A stretch of 64,000 nt of DNA from an uncultured Lachnospiraceae bacterium (GTDB taxonomy: Bacteria > Bacillota > Clostridia > Lachnospirales > Lachnospiraceae), in NCBI GenBank assembly GCA_910586755.1, contig CAJUJM010000043.1:1-64000 (forward strand), in the 5' to 3' direction. This document shows positions 52,779 to 61,339 of the stretch, one piece after another. Positions within the stretch are counted from its first letter, which is position 1; each line of letters opens with the position of its first letter. The position numbers and the translations under genes are program-made. Under the pieces are notes generated by a model, which ran no database searches, had not been told where the DNA came from, and saw only the letters and a list, made by a program, of their open reading frames with translations.

Positions 52779-53711
52779 CTATAGCTTGTGAAATACCACC
52801 TTGGGAAGTAATTCCCGGATCACCTCATACTCTGCCGCCTGAGTTCCGCTGCACATAACATTGGCGGCGCCGGTTGCGGTGGAAAGCCGGACCGTTTCCT
52901 CCAGATCCATACCTGACTCCTCCGCTGCCGCAAGGGCGGCTACCACACTGTCCCCGGCTCCTACGGTGCTCCCCACCGGCACCTTTAAGCCTTCCGCATA
53001 AACCGTCTCATCTTTTGTTACATACAGGGCCCCCTGGCCTCCCATGGATACTACCACTTTTTCGATCCCGTATTCTGTCATCAGCTTTCTGGCCGCTTCA
53101 TTAAGCTCTTTTGGCGTGGTTAATGTTTCTCCTAAAAGCTTAGAAAGCTCATGGTTATTTGGTTTAATTAAATAGGGGGATGCCTTAAGTCCTGCTTCCA
53201 GCAGCTCTCCGTCCGCATCCAGAATCACCTTTGCCCCTGCCTCTTTACAGGCTTTTACCCAGGTATAATAGGTGTACACAGGAGATCCTTTGGGAAGGCT
53301 TCCGGAGAGAACCACAATGTCTCCCTCTTCCAGCCTGGCTGTCAGAGCGGTTAACAGGCTGTTTAATATCTCTTCTGATACGGTGACTCCCGGCTCATTT
53401 ATGTCCGTATTGGTATGATTTACCGGGTCAATAACCTTTAAATTTGTCCGGGTCTCCCCTTCTACAAATTGGAAATTCGTTTCCAGTCCCATAGCTTTTA
53501 AGGCCGACTGAATCGCCATGCCTGTATCTCCTCCCAAAATACCGGCCGCAATACTTTTTCTCCCCAATTTGTCAATGACTTTTGAAACATTGATGCCCTT
53601 TCCGCCGGGATCCGTCCGCATGGCAGTGATGCGGTTGACACTGTCTACGGTGAGAGACGGAATCTCCACAGTTTTGTCTAACGCCGGATTCAGCGTTACG
53701 GTGTAAATCAT
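52779..53711 (-). CDS. fruK: 1-Phosphofructokinase (PfkB family)
   Basis: A 310-residue kinase with the family start IYTVTLNPALDKTV, the sugar loop GGKGINVSKV at 37-46 and the ATP-site VGAGDSVVAA near 247-256 with catalytic Asp. FruK converts fructose 1-phosphate to fructose 1,6-bisphosphate; tagatose-6-phosphate kinase is the main alternative but fits less well. It is the first gene of the hexitol operon. RBS AGGAGGG. Confidence 0.88.
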   Translation of the reverse strand: MIYTVTLNPALDKTVEIPSLTVDSVNRITAMRTDPGGKGINVSKVIDKLGRKSIAAGILGGDTGMAIQSALKAMGLETNFQFVEGETRTNLKVIDPVNHTNTDINEPGVTVSEEILNSLLTALTARLEEGDIVVLSGSLPKGSPVYTYYTWVKACKEAGAKVILDADGELLEAGLKASPYLIKPNNHELSKLLGETLTTPKELNEAARKLMTEYGIEKVVVSMGGQGALYVTKDETVYAEGLKVPVGSTVGAGDSVVAALAAAEESGMDLEETVRLSTATGAANVMCSGTQAAEYEVIRELLPKVVFHKL

Positions 53712-53752
53712 GATAACCCCTCCTTTTGATTGTTGTTTAAACAGTTATTTAT

Positions 53753-53859
53753 TGTTGAATCAACATTTATGAGTATATAATACCACATTTTTTGTAAATG
53801 TCAACTGTTATTTCAAAAATTATTTTCGAATCAACAATATTTTTCATTTCGAATTAACA
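53753..53859 (-). promoter_or_regulatory. Promoter and DeoR-type sites of the hexitol operon
   Basis: Minus-strand TTGACA (53799-53804), 16 bases, TATTAT (53777-53782). The palindrome TGTTGAATCAACA (53753-53765) covers the likely start site. GAATCAACA recurs at 53828-53836 and GAATTAACA at 53851-53859. AATTCAACA also occurs in the gap between fruK and the dehydrogenase gene. The remaining part to 53998 holds no gene. Confidence 0.6.
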
Positions 53860-53998
53860 TTCCGTATTATGCCTTGAAAAAAGCTCTGCTATATCCGACA
53901 AAATCGCAGTTGGAAAATTTCTTATATCATGATAAAATAGTTGAAAGAAGGTCTTAGCAAAAAGTGACGTTCTGGAAGAAAGCGAGGCTTACAGGCAA

Positions 53999-55561
53999 AT
54001 GAACCATTTAAAATACTTTTTAGGTATTGACTTAGATATCCCCAATTATACGGAAGCCGCAGACTCTCTGCGAAAAGAGACCATGGATCAAAACCGTCTC
54101 TTTTACATTTTTATCATTGTGTGTGAGCTCATATTAGCGGCATCTATTTCCTCATTGCCGGGAGGGCCTTTTCTGAAATTCCGCAGAGCTTCCTATTTTG
54201 CTGCTTATGTTTCCCTGATTCTGGCAAGTGCAGCAGTGCTGCTTTTCCAGCATCTGACGCGAAAGGGACGCTTTGGTTATCAGCGCTATTTCCAGGCCGA
54301 AAATCTTTATATCGCTTTTTTAAGCCTTTGGGCCGTCTTTATATCCCTTAATGACCAGCTTGGAAGCAACGGGCTTACTGTATATACTTATGCCATTCTC
54401 AGCATAGCGCTGTTGTCCATAATGAAACCCTGGCAGACTGCCGTTATCATTTTAGGAAGCTGCGCCCTGTTAAATCTTTTCCTCCCTTATTTTCCGGATC
54501 CTTCCGGCCTTGACCACAGCTATAACAACCTGATGAACAGCCTGGTTGTCAGCTTAATCGCTATTGCCACTGCTTCCAGCTTGTTTTGTTTCCGGATACG
54601 TGCAAAATCCAACGAGCTGATTATCAAGAATCAGCTTGTTCAGGCAGAAAAAGAAAATGCGGAGCTGAGTTCAGAGGCAAACCTGGATGCCCTTACCGGC
54701 CTACGCAACCGCAACAATTACAAAAAGGCTTTGGCAAGTTTCTGCCCGGAGGCCTGCTCCTCCTTTTCCTGCCTGTACATTGATGCAAACGGACTTCACG
54801 AACTAAACAATACCAAGGGACACGACGCAGGGGACGCCATGTTAAAAACAGCTGCCCGGATTTTCCTTCTCCACTTCCGTGCGGAGGACGTATTCCGCAT
54901 TGGGGGAGATGAATTCGTAATCCTCTGCCGGAACATCTCCAGAGATTCCGTTGCCCGGCGTATCACCACCATTCATAAAGAAATGGCGGATTATGGTTAC
55001 TCTGTCGCCGTAGGCCTGGAATGGCGCGATGAAAATATGAATCTTCAGGAAATGCTTCAGGCCGCCGAGCTTAATATGCAGAAAAACAAGGCCGATTATT
55101 ATGCCCTCACAGGCGGCGGACGTCAGAGGCGAAATTTAGAACCGGAACCGAGAACTTCCGTGGTAATCAGGGACAGGGAGAATGCCGATCTGTTTCTGGA
55201 TAGCCTTCCCCTGCTGTTTAAAGGCGTATTTTTTGTAGATCCGAAAACAGACTCTTTATGGCAGGTTTTTGTTCCTGACTATTTCCAGGACTGTTTAAAA
55301 GATTGCAGTCAAAAATTCAGCAAGGCTCTTCTGCTTTATGCCCGCCGCTATGTAATGGAGGAATACTATCCGCTCTTTGAAAGGGTTTCTGATTCCGATT
55401 CCTTAAAAACCAAGCTTATTCAGGACGGAGTCGTGGGATTTGTATACGAGAAGAAAGACGGGCGGCGCTTAAGGGTGCAGATTATGACCTACAGCCCGGA
55501 TGCCGGCGCCCATGGAATGATTCTTTGGATTTTTTCAGATTTGAATTCGGGAACTTTATAA
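53999..55561 (+). CDS. Membrane diguanylate cyclase with an extra C-terminal domain
   Basis: A 520-residue protein: about six membrane helices between residues 35 and 200, a short coiled linker, then a GGDEF domain with LDALTGLRNRNNY near 229 and an intact GGDEF at 302-306. It should make cyclic di-GMP. The RxxD motif (R294) is one residue closer to GGDEF than in canonical product-inhibited enzymes, so I-site control is doubtful. After the cyclase come about 130 extra residues (from 390) with strands like a PAS or receiver-like domain that I cannot name. It is monocistronic with a terminator after it. Confidence 0.88.
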   Translation: MNHLKYFLGIDLDIPNYTEAADSLRKETMDQNRLFYIFIIVCELILAASISSLPGGPFLKFRRASYFAAYVSLILASAAVLLFQHLTRKGRFGYQRYFQAENLYIAFLSLWAVFISLNDQLGSNGLTVYTYAILSIALLSIMKPWQTAVIILGSCALLNLFLPYFPDPSGLDHSYNNLMNSLVVSLIAIATASSLFCFRIRAKSNELIIKNQLVQAEKENAELSSEANLDALTGLRNRNNYKKALASFCPEACSSFSCLYIDANGLHELNNTKGHDAGDAMLKTAARIFLLHFRAEDVFRIGGDEFVILCRNISRDSVARRITTIHKEMADYGYSVAVGLEWRDENMNLQEMLQAAELNMQKNKADYYALTGGGRQRRNLEPEPRTSVVIRDRENADLFLDSLPLLFKGVFFVDPKTDSLWQVFVPDYFQDCLKDCSQKFSKALLLYARRYVMEEYYPLFERVSDSDSLKTKLIQDGVVGFVYEKKDGRRLRVQIMTYSPDAGAHGMILWIFSDLNSGTL

Positions 55562-55565
55562 TACA

Positions 55566-55607
55566 AAAAGAGGATGCTGCCAAACGGAACCTGGCGCATC
55601 CTCTTTT
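55566..55607. terminator. Bidirectional terminator between the cyclase and MBL genes
   Basis: AAAAGAGGATGC (55566-55577) and GCATCCTCTTTT (55596-55607), perfect 12-bp arms with T-runs on both strands. Confidence 0.85.
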
Positions 55608-55661
55608 CATTTCGTGCTATCTTGTTGTAACCATTCAGACATGGCATCGTTTAACTGTTTC

Positions 55662-56498
55662 TTACGGCTTCTCCCAGATGATCCCGTCATAGGCCGCCTC
55701 AATCCCATATTGTTTTCCCACCTGGCTAAGCTCCTGATGGAGCAGCCCTGAATTGTGAGAAAAATGGGTGGCCAGTACCCGGGTAGTATCCTTCAGGCAT
55801 CCCCGCTTTTTCAGTTCATCCAGAAACTGCCGGTTCTCAAAAAAGCCCATATGAGCTCCGGAAGGCGACCTGGAGGGGCCAAAGGTACAGTCCAGGCTTA
55901 TTAAGTCGAACCTGTACCCTTTCAGCGCCTCGTAGGTTTCCTGAGGCAGCAGCCCTGTGTCATTTCCGTAGAGGATGCAGCTTTCCTCATCCTCAATCAC
56001 ATAGATTAGACAATCCTCCAGCCCATCGTGGCAGGCCGGAATAGCGGTAAACCGGATCTCCCCCACCTTCCAGGTGTCAAAGGGGTGGAGCAGATGAAAC
56101 CGGATAGAAAGATTTTCTTCCTGTCCAAATTCCAGTTTCAGTCCTTTTTTTCCCAACTGACACACCTTTTCATTGCCATAGACTGCCAAAGGCCTTTCTT
56201 CTGCAATGTGACAGTAATCCGCCGTGCTTCTTCGGGTCAGCTCAGCGCTGTCAAAATGATCGGTGTGGGAGTGGGTCACCACCACTGCTTTGACCCTGGA
56301 CAGATCCAGGCTGTACCGCAGCTTGTGATAATACAAATCCGGCGTCAAATCCATGAGAATTTCATCATTGATAATGGTTCCTGCCCGGGTGCGGATTTCC
56401 CTGCCGGAAAGCTTTGCCGCCTTCTTACACAGGGAACACTGGCAGAACATTCCCGGAATTCCTTCTGCCGCCCCGGTTCCTAAATACTGTATTTTCAT
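55662..56498 (-). CDS. MBL-fold phosphodiesterase-like protein (PhnP-like)
   Basis: A 278-residue MBL-fold protein. The motif HSHTDHF near residues 75-81 carries metal ligands, and an early Cys cluster (MFCQCSLCKK, residues 17-26) is the structural zinc knuckle of the PhnP/cyclic phosphodiesterase branch. Later His in HMGFF and THFSHNSG complete the site. It may open a cyclic phosphate ester. It is the last gene of the third ABC operon, 12 bases after the phosphodiesterase gene, so the two probably act on one phosphorylated substrate. Confidence 0.8.
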   Translation of the reverse strand: MKIQYLGTGAAEGIPGMFCQCSLCKKAAKLSGREIRTRAGTIINDEILMDLTPDLYYHKLRYSLDLSRVKAVVVTHSHTDHFDSAELTRRSTADYCHIAEERPLAVYGNEKVCQLGKKGLKLEFGQEENLSIRFHLLHPFDTWKVGEIRFTAIPACHDGLEDCLIYVIEDEESCILYGNDTGLLPQETYEALKGYRFDLISLDCTFGPSRSPSGAHMGFFENRQFLDELKKRGCLKDTTRVLATHFSHNSGLLHQELSQVGKQYGIEAAYDGIIWEKP

Positions 56499-56510
56499 AG
56501 ACGGATCCCC

Positions 56511-57818
56511 TTACGCCTTCCAAACCTGGCTGACTGCCTTTCCGTCCATATTTTCGTCCCCCTTCATGTCCATCCAGGACAACAGCGTGGGAAGGATATC
56601 AATAATCCCCATCCGCTCAATCCGCACAGGGGCCACATCCTGCCCATAGCAAAAAAACATGGTGCGGTAACCATCTGTGTCCGGCAAATAGCCGTGAAGT
56701 CCCTTGTAGTGACTCTCCACTGTGCGGAAGGGATCCTCCAGGGCTTTGGCCTCATAACCAGACTCAAAGGAATAGCCGTCAGCCGCTTCCAATACCAGAG
56801 CCGCCCTGCTGTCGCAGCCCAAAGGTCTGAATTCTTCCGGCCTCATTACCTTTAACACGCCGGGAACCTCCTCAAACCGGGCCGCCGCCTTGTCAATATC
56901 CTCCTGAGTAATGTCTGCGCCCTCTCTCACATACAGATAAGCCATTCCGTCGCCGCCATCCATATAGATCCCGTACTCTGAAAGCTGCCCGTCCCTGAAA
57001 GTAAGATAGCCCATATCCTCCAGAATCAGGTTGCCGTAGATGGCCCATTTTACATCCTTCTGGCCATGGTCGCCGGTAACCATCAAAGTTACATTTTCCC
57101 CTTCCCGGCTGTTGCAGTAGTCCATAAGACGTCCCACAAATTTGTCATATGCCCGCAGATACCGCTTAATCTCCGGCCCCTGGGTCCCTGCTGTATGTTT
57201 GGCGTCATCCATGCCGTAAATGTGAAGCATGGCAATGTCAAAATCCTTTTTGCGGATAGCGTCCTCGAAGCATTTGATCATAGCCTGGTCAAGCTGGGGC
57301 TGCTTCCCCAAAAACCAGGACTTAGGCAGATTGCGTTTCGACAGCAGAGTCTCAACGGCAAACTTAGGAGTGCCGTATTTTCTCAAAACATCCAGCTGGG
57401 CAAAAAAAGTGCTCATATTCCAGATTTTCGGTTTTGCCGGAGACATTTCCGGCATAGAGTAGGTCATCCTGGCTCCGGCGCTTACAGGCCAGGACATGGA
57501 CAGCACCTTTTTATTATTTTCATTTGCATAGTCCCAGATTGCCCTGCGCTTCAGGACTGATGCGAAGGAATTCCATTTTGGAAGCTTCTCAAAGGGGAGA
57601 AGCATGTAATTGTTCACCACCCCGTGGGAATCCGGCACACAACCGGTGGCAATACTGGCGTGGCTGGGAAAAGTCAGGGAAGGATACACGGAATTTACGC
57701 TGGAACACCAGGCCCCTTCTTCCATTATTTCAGAAAAATGAGGGAGAGTTTTTACATATTCCAGATCCGTATCACCCAGAGCATCCAGAGAAATTAAAAT
57801 CACCTTTTTCCGTTTCAT
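56511..57818 (-). CDS. Alkaline-phosphatase-superfamily phosphodiesterase
   Basis: A 435-residue protein of the type I phosphodiesterase/nucleotide pyrophosphatase group. The start ILISLDALGD gives the first metal Asp; the nucleophile Thr sits in the SIATGCVPDSHG region (about 55-66); the later metal motif is VTGDHGQKD near 245. There is no signal peptide. It would hydrolyse a phosphate diester or phosphonate-like bond in an imported substrate. Located between the permeases and the PhnP-like gene. Confidence 0.83.
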   Translation of the reverse strand: MKRKKVILISLDALGDTDLEYVKTLPHFSEIMEEGAWCSSVNSVYPSLTFPSHASIATGCVPDSHGVVNNYMLLPFEKLPKWNSFASVLKRRAIWDYANENNKKVLSMSWPVSAGARMTYSMPEMSPAKPKIWNMSTFFAQLDVLRKYGTPKFAVETLLSKRNLPKSWFLGKQPQLDQAMIKCFEDAIRKKDFDIAMLHIYGMDDAKHTAGTQGPEIKRYLRAYDKFVGRLMDYCNSREGENVTLMVTGDHGQKDVKWAIYGNLILEDMGYLTFRDGQLSEYGIYMDGGDGMAYLYVREGADITQEDIDKAAARFEEVPGVLKVMRPEEFRPLGCDSRAALVLEAADGYSFESGYEAKALEDPFRTVESHYKGLHGYLPDTDGYRTMFFCYGQDVAPVRIERMGIIDILPTLLSWMDMKGDENMDGKAVSQVWKA

Positions 57819-57831
57819 CCGTTACTTCCTC

Positions 57832-58665
57832 CTATCCTTTTACAGCGCCGGAAGTCAGGCCGCCGATAATCTGTTTCTGCATACATACGTAAAATACCAT
57901 AATGGGAAGCATGGAAATCAGGAATGATGCAAAAATCAGGCCAAAATCTGTCTGGTAAGCAGTCTTAAAGTTATATACATATAAAATCAGAGTCCAGAAC
58001 TTTGAGGACTTATTCAGCACCAGCAGCGGAAGCTGGAAATCATTCCATACCCACAGAGCGTTCTGAATTGCCACTGTGGCCAGGATGGGCTTCATAAGAG
58101 GCAGAATTACCTGCCAGTAAGTGCGGAAAAATCCGGCGCCATCGATGTAGGATGCTTCCTCCATATCCGGCGGAATGGACTGAAGGTATCCGGCGCAGAG
58201 GAACACGCCTTCACAGGTGGATCCTGCAATATACAAAACAATAATACCTGCTACGTTCATCATGCCCAATTTGCTGGCAATCATAATCAGCGGAATCATT
58301 TTTGCCTGAAATGGCACAAAGAGGCCGATAATTAAAAAGTAATAAAAATACCGCATAAACCGGTTGCCTGCCATGGTTCTGGATACGCCGTAAGCAGTGA
58401 CAGGCAAAAGGAGGGTACTGATAATCAGAAACGCGCCTGCAATTACAACGGAGTTGATAAACGCATATTTTAAGTCCGGCTTTGCCAGCAGTTCCTTAAA
58501 GTTATCCAGGTAAAGCGGAGTCGGAAGAGAAAACCAGTTGTCCGCAATCTGCAGATTCGACTTAAATGCCGTAATTACCACCAGAAACATGGGGAGCAAA
58601 ATCAAGACCACCCCTGTTACCAGAATCACATACTGGACAGTTTTTAATAATTTTCTGTTATTCAT
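57832..58665 (-). CDS. Carbohydrate ABC transporter permease (MalG type)
   Basis: A 277-residue permease with six membrane segments and an EAA loop DMEEASYIDGAGFFRTYWQV. Second permease of the third operon, 12 bases after the MalF-type gene. Confidence 0.92.
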   Translation of the reverse strand: MNNRKLLKTVQYVILVTGVVLILLPMFLVVITAFKSNLQIADNWFSLPTPLYLDNFKELLAKPDLKYAFINSVVIAGAFLIISTLLLPVTAYGVSRTMAGNRFMRYFYYFLIIGLFVPFQAKMIPLIMIASKLGMMNVAGIIVLYIAGSTCEGVFLCAGYLQSIPPDMEEASYIDGAGFFRTYWQVILPLMKPILATVAIQNALWVWNDFQLPLLVLNKSSKFWTLILYVYNFKTAYQTDFGLIFASFLISMLPIMVFYVCMQKQIIGGLTSGAVKG

Positions 58666-58677
58666 CCCTTCACCCCC

Positions 58678-59571
58678 TTAGTAAATACGCTTTTTATTAG
58701 ACCAGACAATCTGAATAAAGGATACAATGCATACCAGGATTGCCAGAATCAGGGCTTCCGCCATGGCAACGCTTAAGCGGCGCTCTACAAAGCCGTGATT
58801 ATAAATCAGCATGGCCATACTTTCGGTGGCCCCTGCCGGACCGCCCTGGGTCATGGACATAATAAGGTCAAATACCATTAAGCCCTGCTTTAATGTCAGG
58901 ACAAATACCATGGTCAGGGTAGGTACTAAGAAAGGCAGGGTAATAAACTGAAACTTCTGCCAGCCTGTGGCTCCGTCCAGAGATGCAGACTCCATCAATT
59001 CCTCGGGAACCGTCTGAAGGCCTGCCAAAAACAGTACGGTAGGGATGGCAAGCCCCTGCCAGATAGCCACAAACAGGATCGCGTACATGGCCGTGTTAGG
59101 CCGGGACAAAAGGCTGATCTGCCAGCTCTCGATCCCCAATGTAGCGCCAAGCTGAGGAATTCCCTTGGTAATAATGCTGTTAAATACCAGACCCATGGTT
59201 AAAAGCGGAAGAACTGCCGGGAAGAAAAACATGGATCGGAAAAAGGTTTTTCCTTTAATCTTACTGTTTAAAATAATGGCCAGAAGCAAGCTTAAGGATA
59301 CAATGCAGATAACCAGAAGGGCGCTGTATTTAAAGTTGAAGATTACGGTTTTAATAAACCGGGAATTGCCAAATACCGTTTTATAATTGTTAAGGCCTAC
59401 AAAATGGATCTCTTTGCTGATACCGTTATAGTCGGTAAAGCTGTAAACAATACCGCCGATAATAGGCGCAATAAAGAACATCACATATAAAATTGTCTGC
59501 GGAATGGCAAACAGCGTAAAAATAATAGACTGTTTCCGGTAAAAGGTCATGCGTTTTCTCGGCTGGTTCAC
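58678..59571 (-). CDS. Carbohydrate ABC transporter permease (MalF type)
   Basis: A 297-residue permease starting with GTG at 59571 (GGAGG 8 bases upstream). Six membrane segments and the EAA loop LMESASLDGATGWQKFQFIT. It pairs with the 57832-58665 product. A nested hairpin separates it from the binding-protein gene. Confidence 0.92.
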   Translation of the reverse strand: MNQPRKRMTFYRKQSIIFTLFAIPQTILYVMFFIAPIIGGIVYSFTDYNGISKEIHFVGLNNYKTVFGNSRFIKTVIFNFKYSALLVICIVSLSLLLAIILNSKIKGKTFFRSMFFFPAVLPLLTMGLVFNSIITKGIPQLGATLGIESWQISLLSRPNTAMYAILFVAIWQGLAIPTVLFLAGLQTVPEELMESASLDGATGWQKFQFITLPFLVPTLTMVFVLTLKQGLMVFDLIMSMTQGGPAGATESMAMLIYNHGFVERRLSVAMAEALILAILVCIVSFIQIVWSNKKRIY

Positions 59572-59606
59572 ATTCAGTACCTCCTTATTTGGACAGGCAA
59601 GATATC

Positions 59607-59705
59607 AAAAGGGGCAAGGCAGGGAAGGCAGGAAATGGTCCGAATCACTGCCTTCCCTGTTTTGGGACTGTCTGTTTCCCTAAAGCCCCGCCATCTGCCC
59701 CTTTT
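59607..59705 (-). repeat. Nested hairpin between binding-protein and permease genes
   Basis: Outer arms AAAAGGGGCA (59607-59616) and TGCCCCTTTT (59696-59705) enclose inner arms CAGGGAAGGCA (59620-59630) and TGCCTTCCCTG (59649-59659). Both sets are perfect. The minus-strand RNA would form a branched structure with little T-run, suggesting mRNA 3'-end protection for the SBP message. Confidence 0.65.
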
Positions 59706-59723
59706 GCTGATTGCAGGTTTGGT

Positions 59724-61046
59724 TTACTCTAAGTTTGCAAAATATTCTACACAGATTGCATCGGTATCTTTAATGAAGGTATCAATATCCCCTGACAAAA
59801 TCAGCTGCTGCAAGGGAGCTTCCCAGCTCTTTCTGAAGCCTGCAGGCCAATATACAGACGGGGTAAAGAATGCGTCGCCGGAATTCAGCTTGTCTGCCAT
59901 AGCCTGAAGCTGAGGACGATTATACTCTACAGTCTCGATAACCGGCGGGTTCTGCTCATTGTCTGCATAGAACTGAGCGGTCTCTGCAGATGCCATGTAT
60001 TCTAAGAACTTTAATGCTGCTTCCTTGTTCTCGCAAGCCTCGGTAATGGAAAGGGCGGTATCAATGCTGGCTGCTACCTTCGCGTCTCCGCCAGTGGGGT
60101 TGGGAACTGCAATCATCTCAATATCCAGCTCCGGATTTAAGTTTAAGATGGTCTGGATGCCCCAGCTTCCGTAGAAGATCATAGCGGCCTTTTCGGTTGC
60201 CATATCATTAAATGCATCCTCGTAGCCTGCGCCCAGAGTATCTACCTGGCCGTACTCTCTTACCTGAAGCATAGCCTCTGCCATCTGGCGAACCTCTGTC
60301 TCGGTGGACCAATCGGACTCGCCCTTCCCAACCTTGGTAATCTGGGAGGTAATATCATTGTTGATAACGCCGATTAAGCGCTCTGCCATCTGGCCTAACT
60401 GCTCGGTGGACTTGTCATAAAATGCGAAAGGCTGTATGCCATTTGCCTTTAAAGTCTCAGCAGCAGCAATCAGCTCATCCCAGGTCTGGGGCTTCTCAAT
60501 GCCGTTCTCTTCTAACAGGCGGTTATTTACGATAATACCATAAGCACTCATGGTCATAGACAGGGAGTAATCCTTACCATCATACTTGGCAATGTCTCTG
60601 GTTCCCGGAGCCACCACATCTAAAAATGCCTGATCGGAAATGTCCATCAAAGCTCCGTCTCTCATCAGATCGCGGTAGAACTTTTCAGCCGGCCAGATGG
60701 TAACAATGTCGGGATAATCGTTGGAAGCGATTCTGGTTACCAGCGCAGTCTCCGGATCCGGAACGCTGGTCAGCTCAATCTTAATACCCGGGTTCTTGGA
60801 CTCAAAGTCTGCAATCATCTCTTTAAAAATGTCCACTACGTTGGTTTTCTGTAAATACAGCTCCAGAACTACCTCTTCACCGGAAGCTGCCTCTGTAGCA
60901 GGAGCCTCTGTGCCAGCCGCAGGGGCTTCTGTGCCGCCCGCTGCAGGAGCCGCCGTGGTTGCCGCGGTCTCACCGCCGCCGCATCCGGCTAACAGGGAGC
61001 AGGCCATAAGTGCTGCTGTTGCAAGGGATAATACTCGTTTCTTCAT
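59724..61046 (-). CDS. Carbohydrate ABC transporter solute-binding lipoprotein
   Basis: A 440-residue binding protein: signal peptide, lipobox LAGC (Cys about 22), Ala/Thr/Glu linker to about residue 55, then a family 1 sugar-binding domain. First gene of the third operon. Its promoter at 61101-61129 has a palindrome filling the space between -35 and -10. Confidence 0.92.
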   Translation of the reverse strand: MKKRVLSLATAALMACSLLAGCGGGETAATTAAPAAGGTEAPAAGTEAPATEAASGEEVVLELYLQKTNVVDIFKEMIADFESKNPGIKIELTSVPDPETALVTRIASNDYPDIVTIWPAEKFYRDLMRDGALMDISDQAFLDVVAPGTRDIAKYDGKDYSLSMTMSAYGIIVNNRLLEENGIEKPQTWDELIAAAETLKANGIQPFAFYDKSTEQLGQMAERLIGVINNDITSQITKVGKGESDWSTETEVRQMAEAMLQVREYGQVDTLGAGYEDAFNDMATEKAAMIFYGSWGIQTILNLNPELDIEMIAVPNPTGGDAKVAASIDTALSITEACENKEAALKFLEYMASAETAQFYADNEQNPPVIETVEYNRPQLQAMADKLNSGDAFFTPSVYWPAGFRKSWEAPLQQLILSGDIDTFIKDTDAICVEYFANLE

Positions 61047-61100
61047 AACTCTCTTTCCTTCCTCTCTTTGTTTTTGTGAATTCAGATTGTTTATGGTTCT

Positions 61101-61129
61101 ATATTAGCAAGTAACACTTACTAAGTCAA
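61101..61129 (-). promoter_or_regulatory. Promoter with embedded operator of the third ABC operon
   Basis: Minus-strand TTGACT (61124-61129), 17 bases, TAATAT (61101-61106). A 21-bp imperfect palindrome at 61104-61124, arms TTAGCAAGT and ACTTACTAA with one mismatch, exactly fills the spacer. A bound dimer would exclude polymerase. The ROK-family regulator at 62833 is the local candidate. Confidence 0.75.
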
Positions 61130-61267
61130 GTATATTTTTTTAAAAAACCAAGAATATTTTATAGTTGGGATATCAATATCTTTTTCTTTTTTGTACATTT
61201 TCCCCGTTTTATTCTATTCTTTTTACTTATCCCTTTACTTTTTGCCGGAAATATTGTATATTTTTTA

Positions 61268-61281
61268 TATAATGTTAGTAA
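61268..61281 (+). promoter_or_regulatory. Probable -10 box of the sulfatase gene with a half-operator
   Basis: TATAAT (61268-61273) is followed by TTAGTAA (61275-61281), like one arm of the operator at 61104-61124. No good -35 is seen at normal distance. The rest of the divergent region 61130-61267 is AT-rich with no gene. Confidence 0.4.
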
Positions 61282-61339
61282 TCTATCTTTACCTACTTTC
61301 GTAGTAAAAAGCAGGCATTATTTTAGAATGGAGGTTTTT

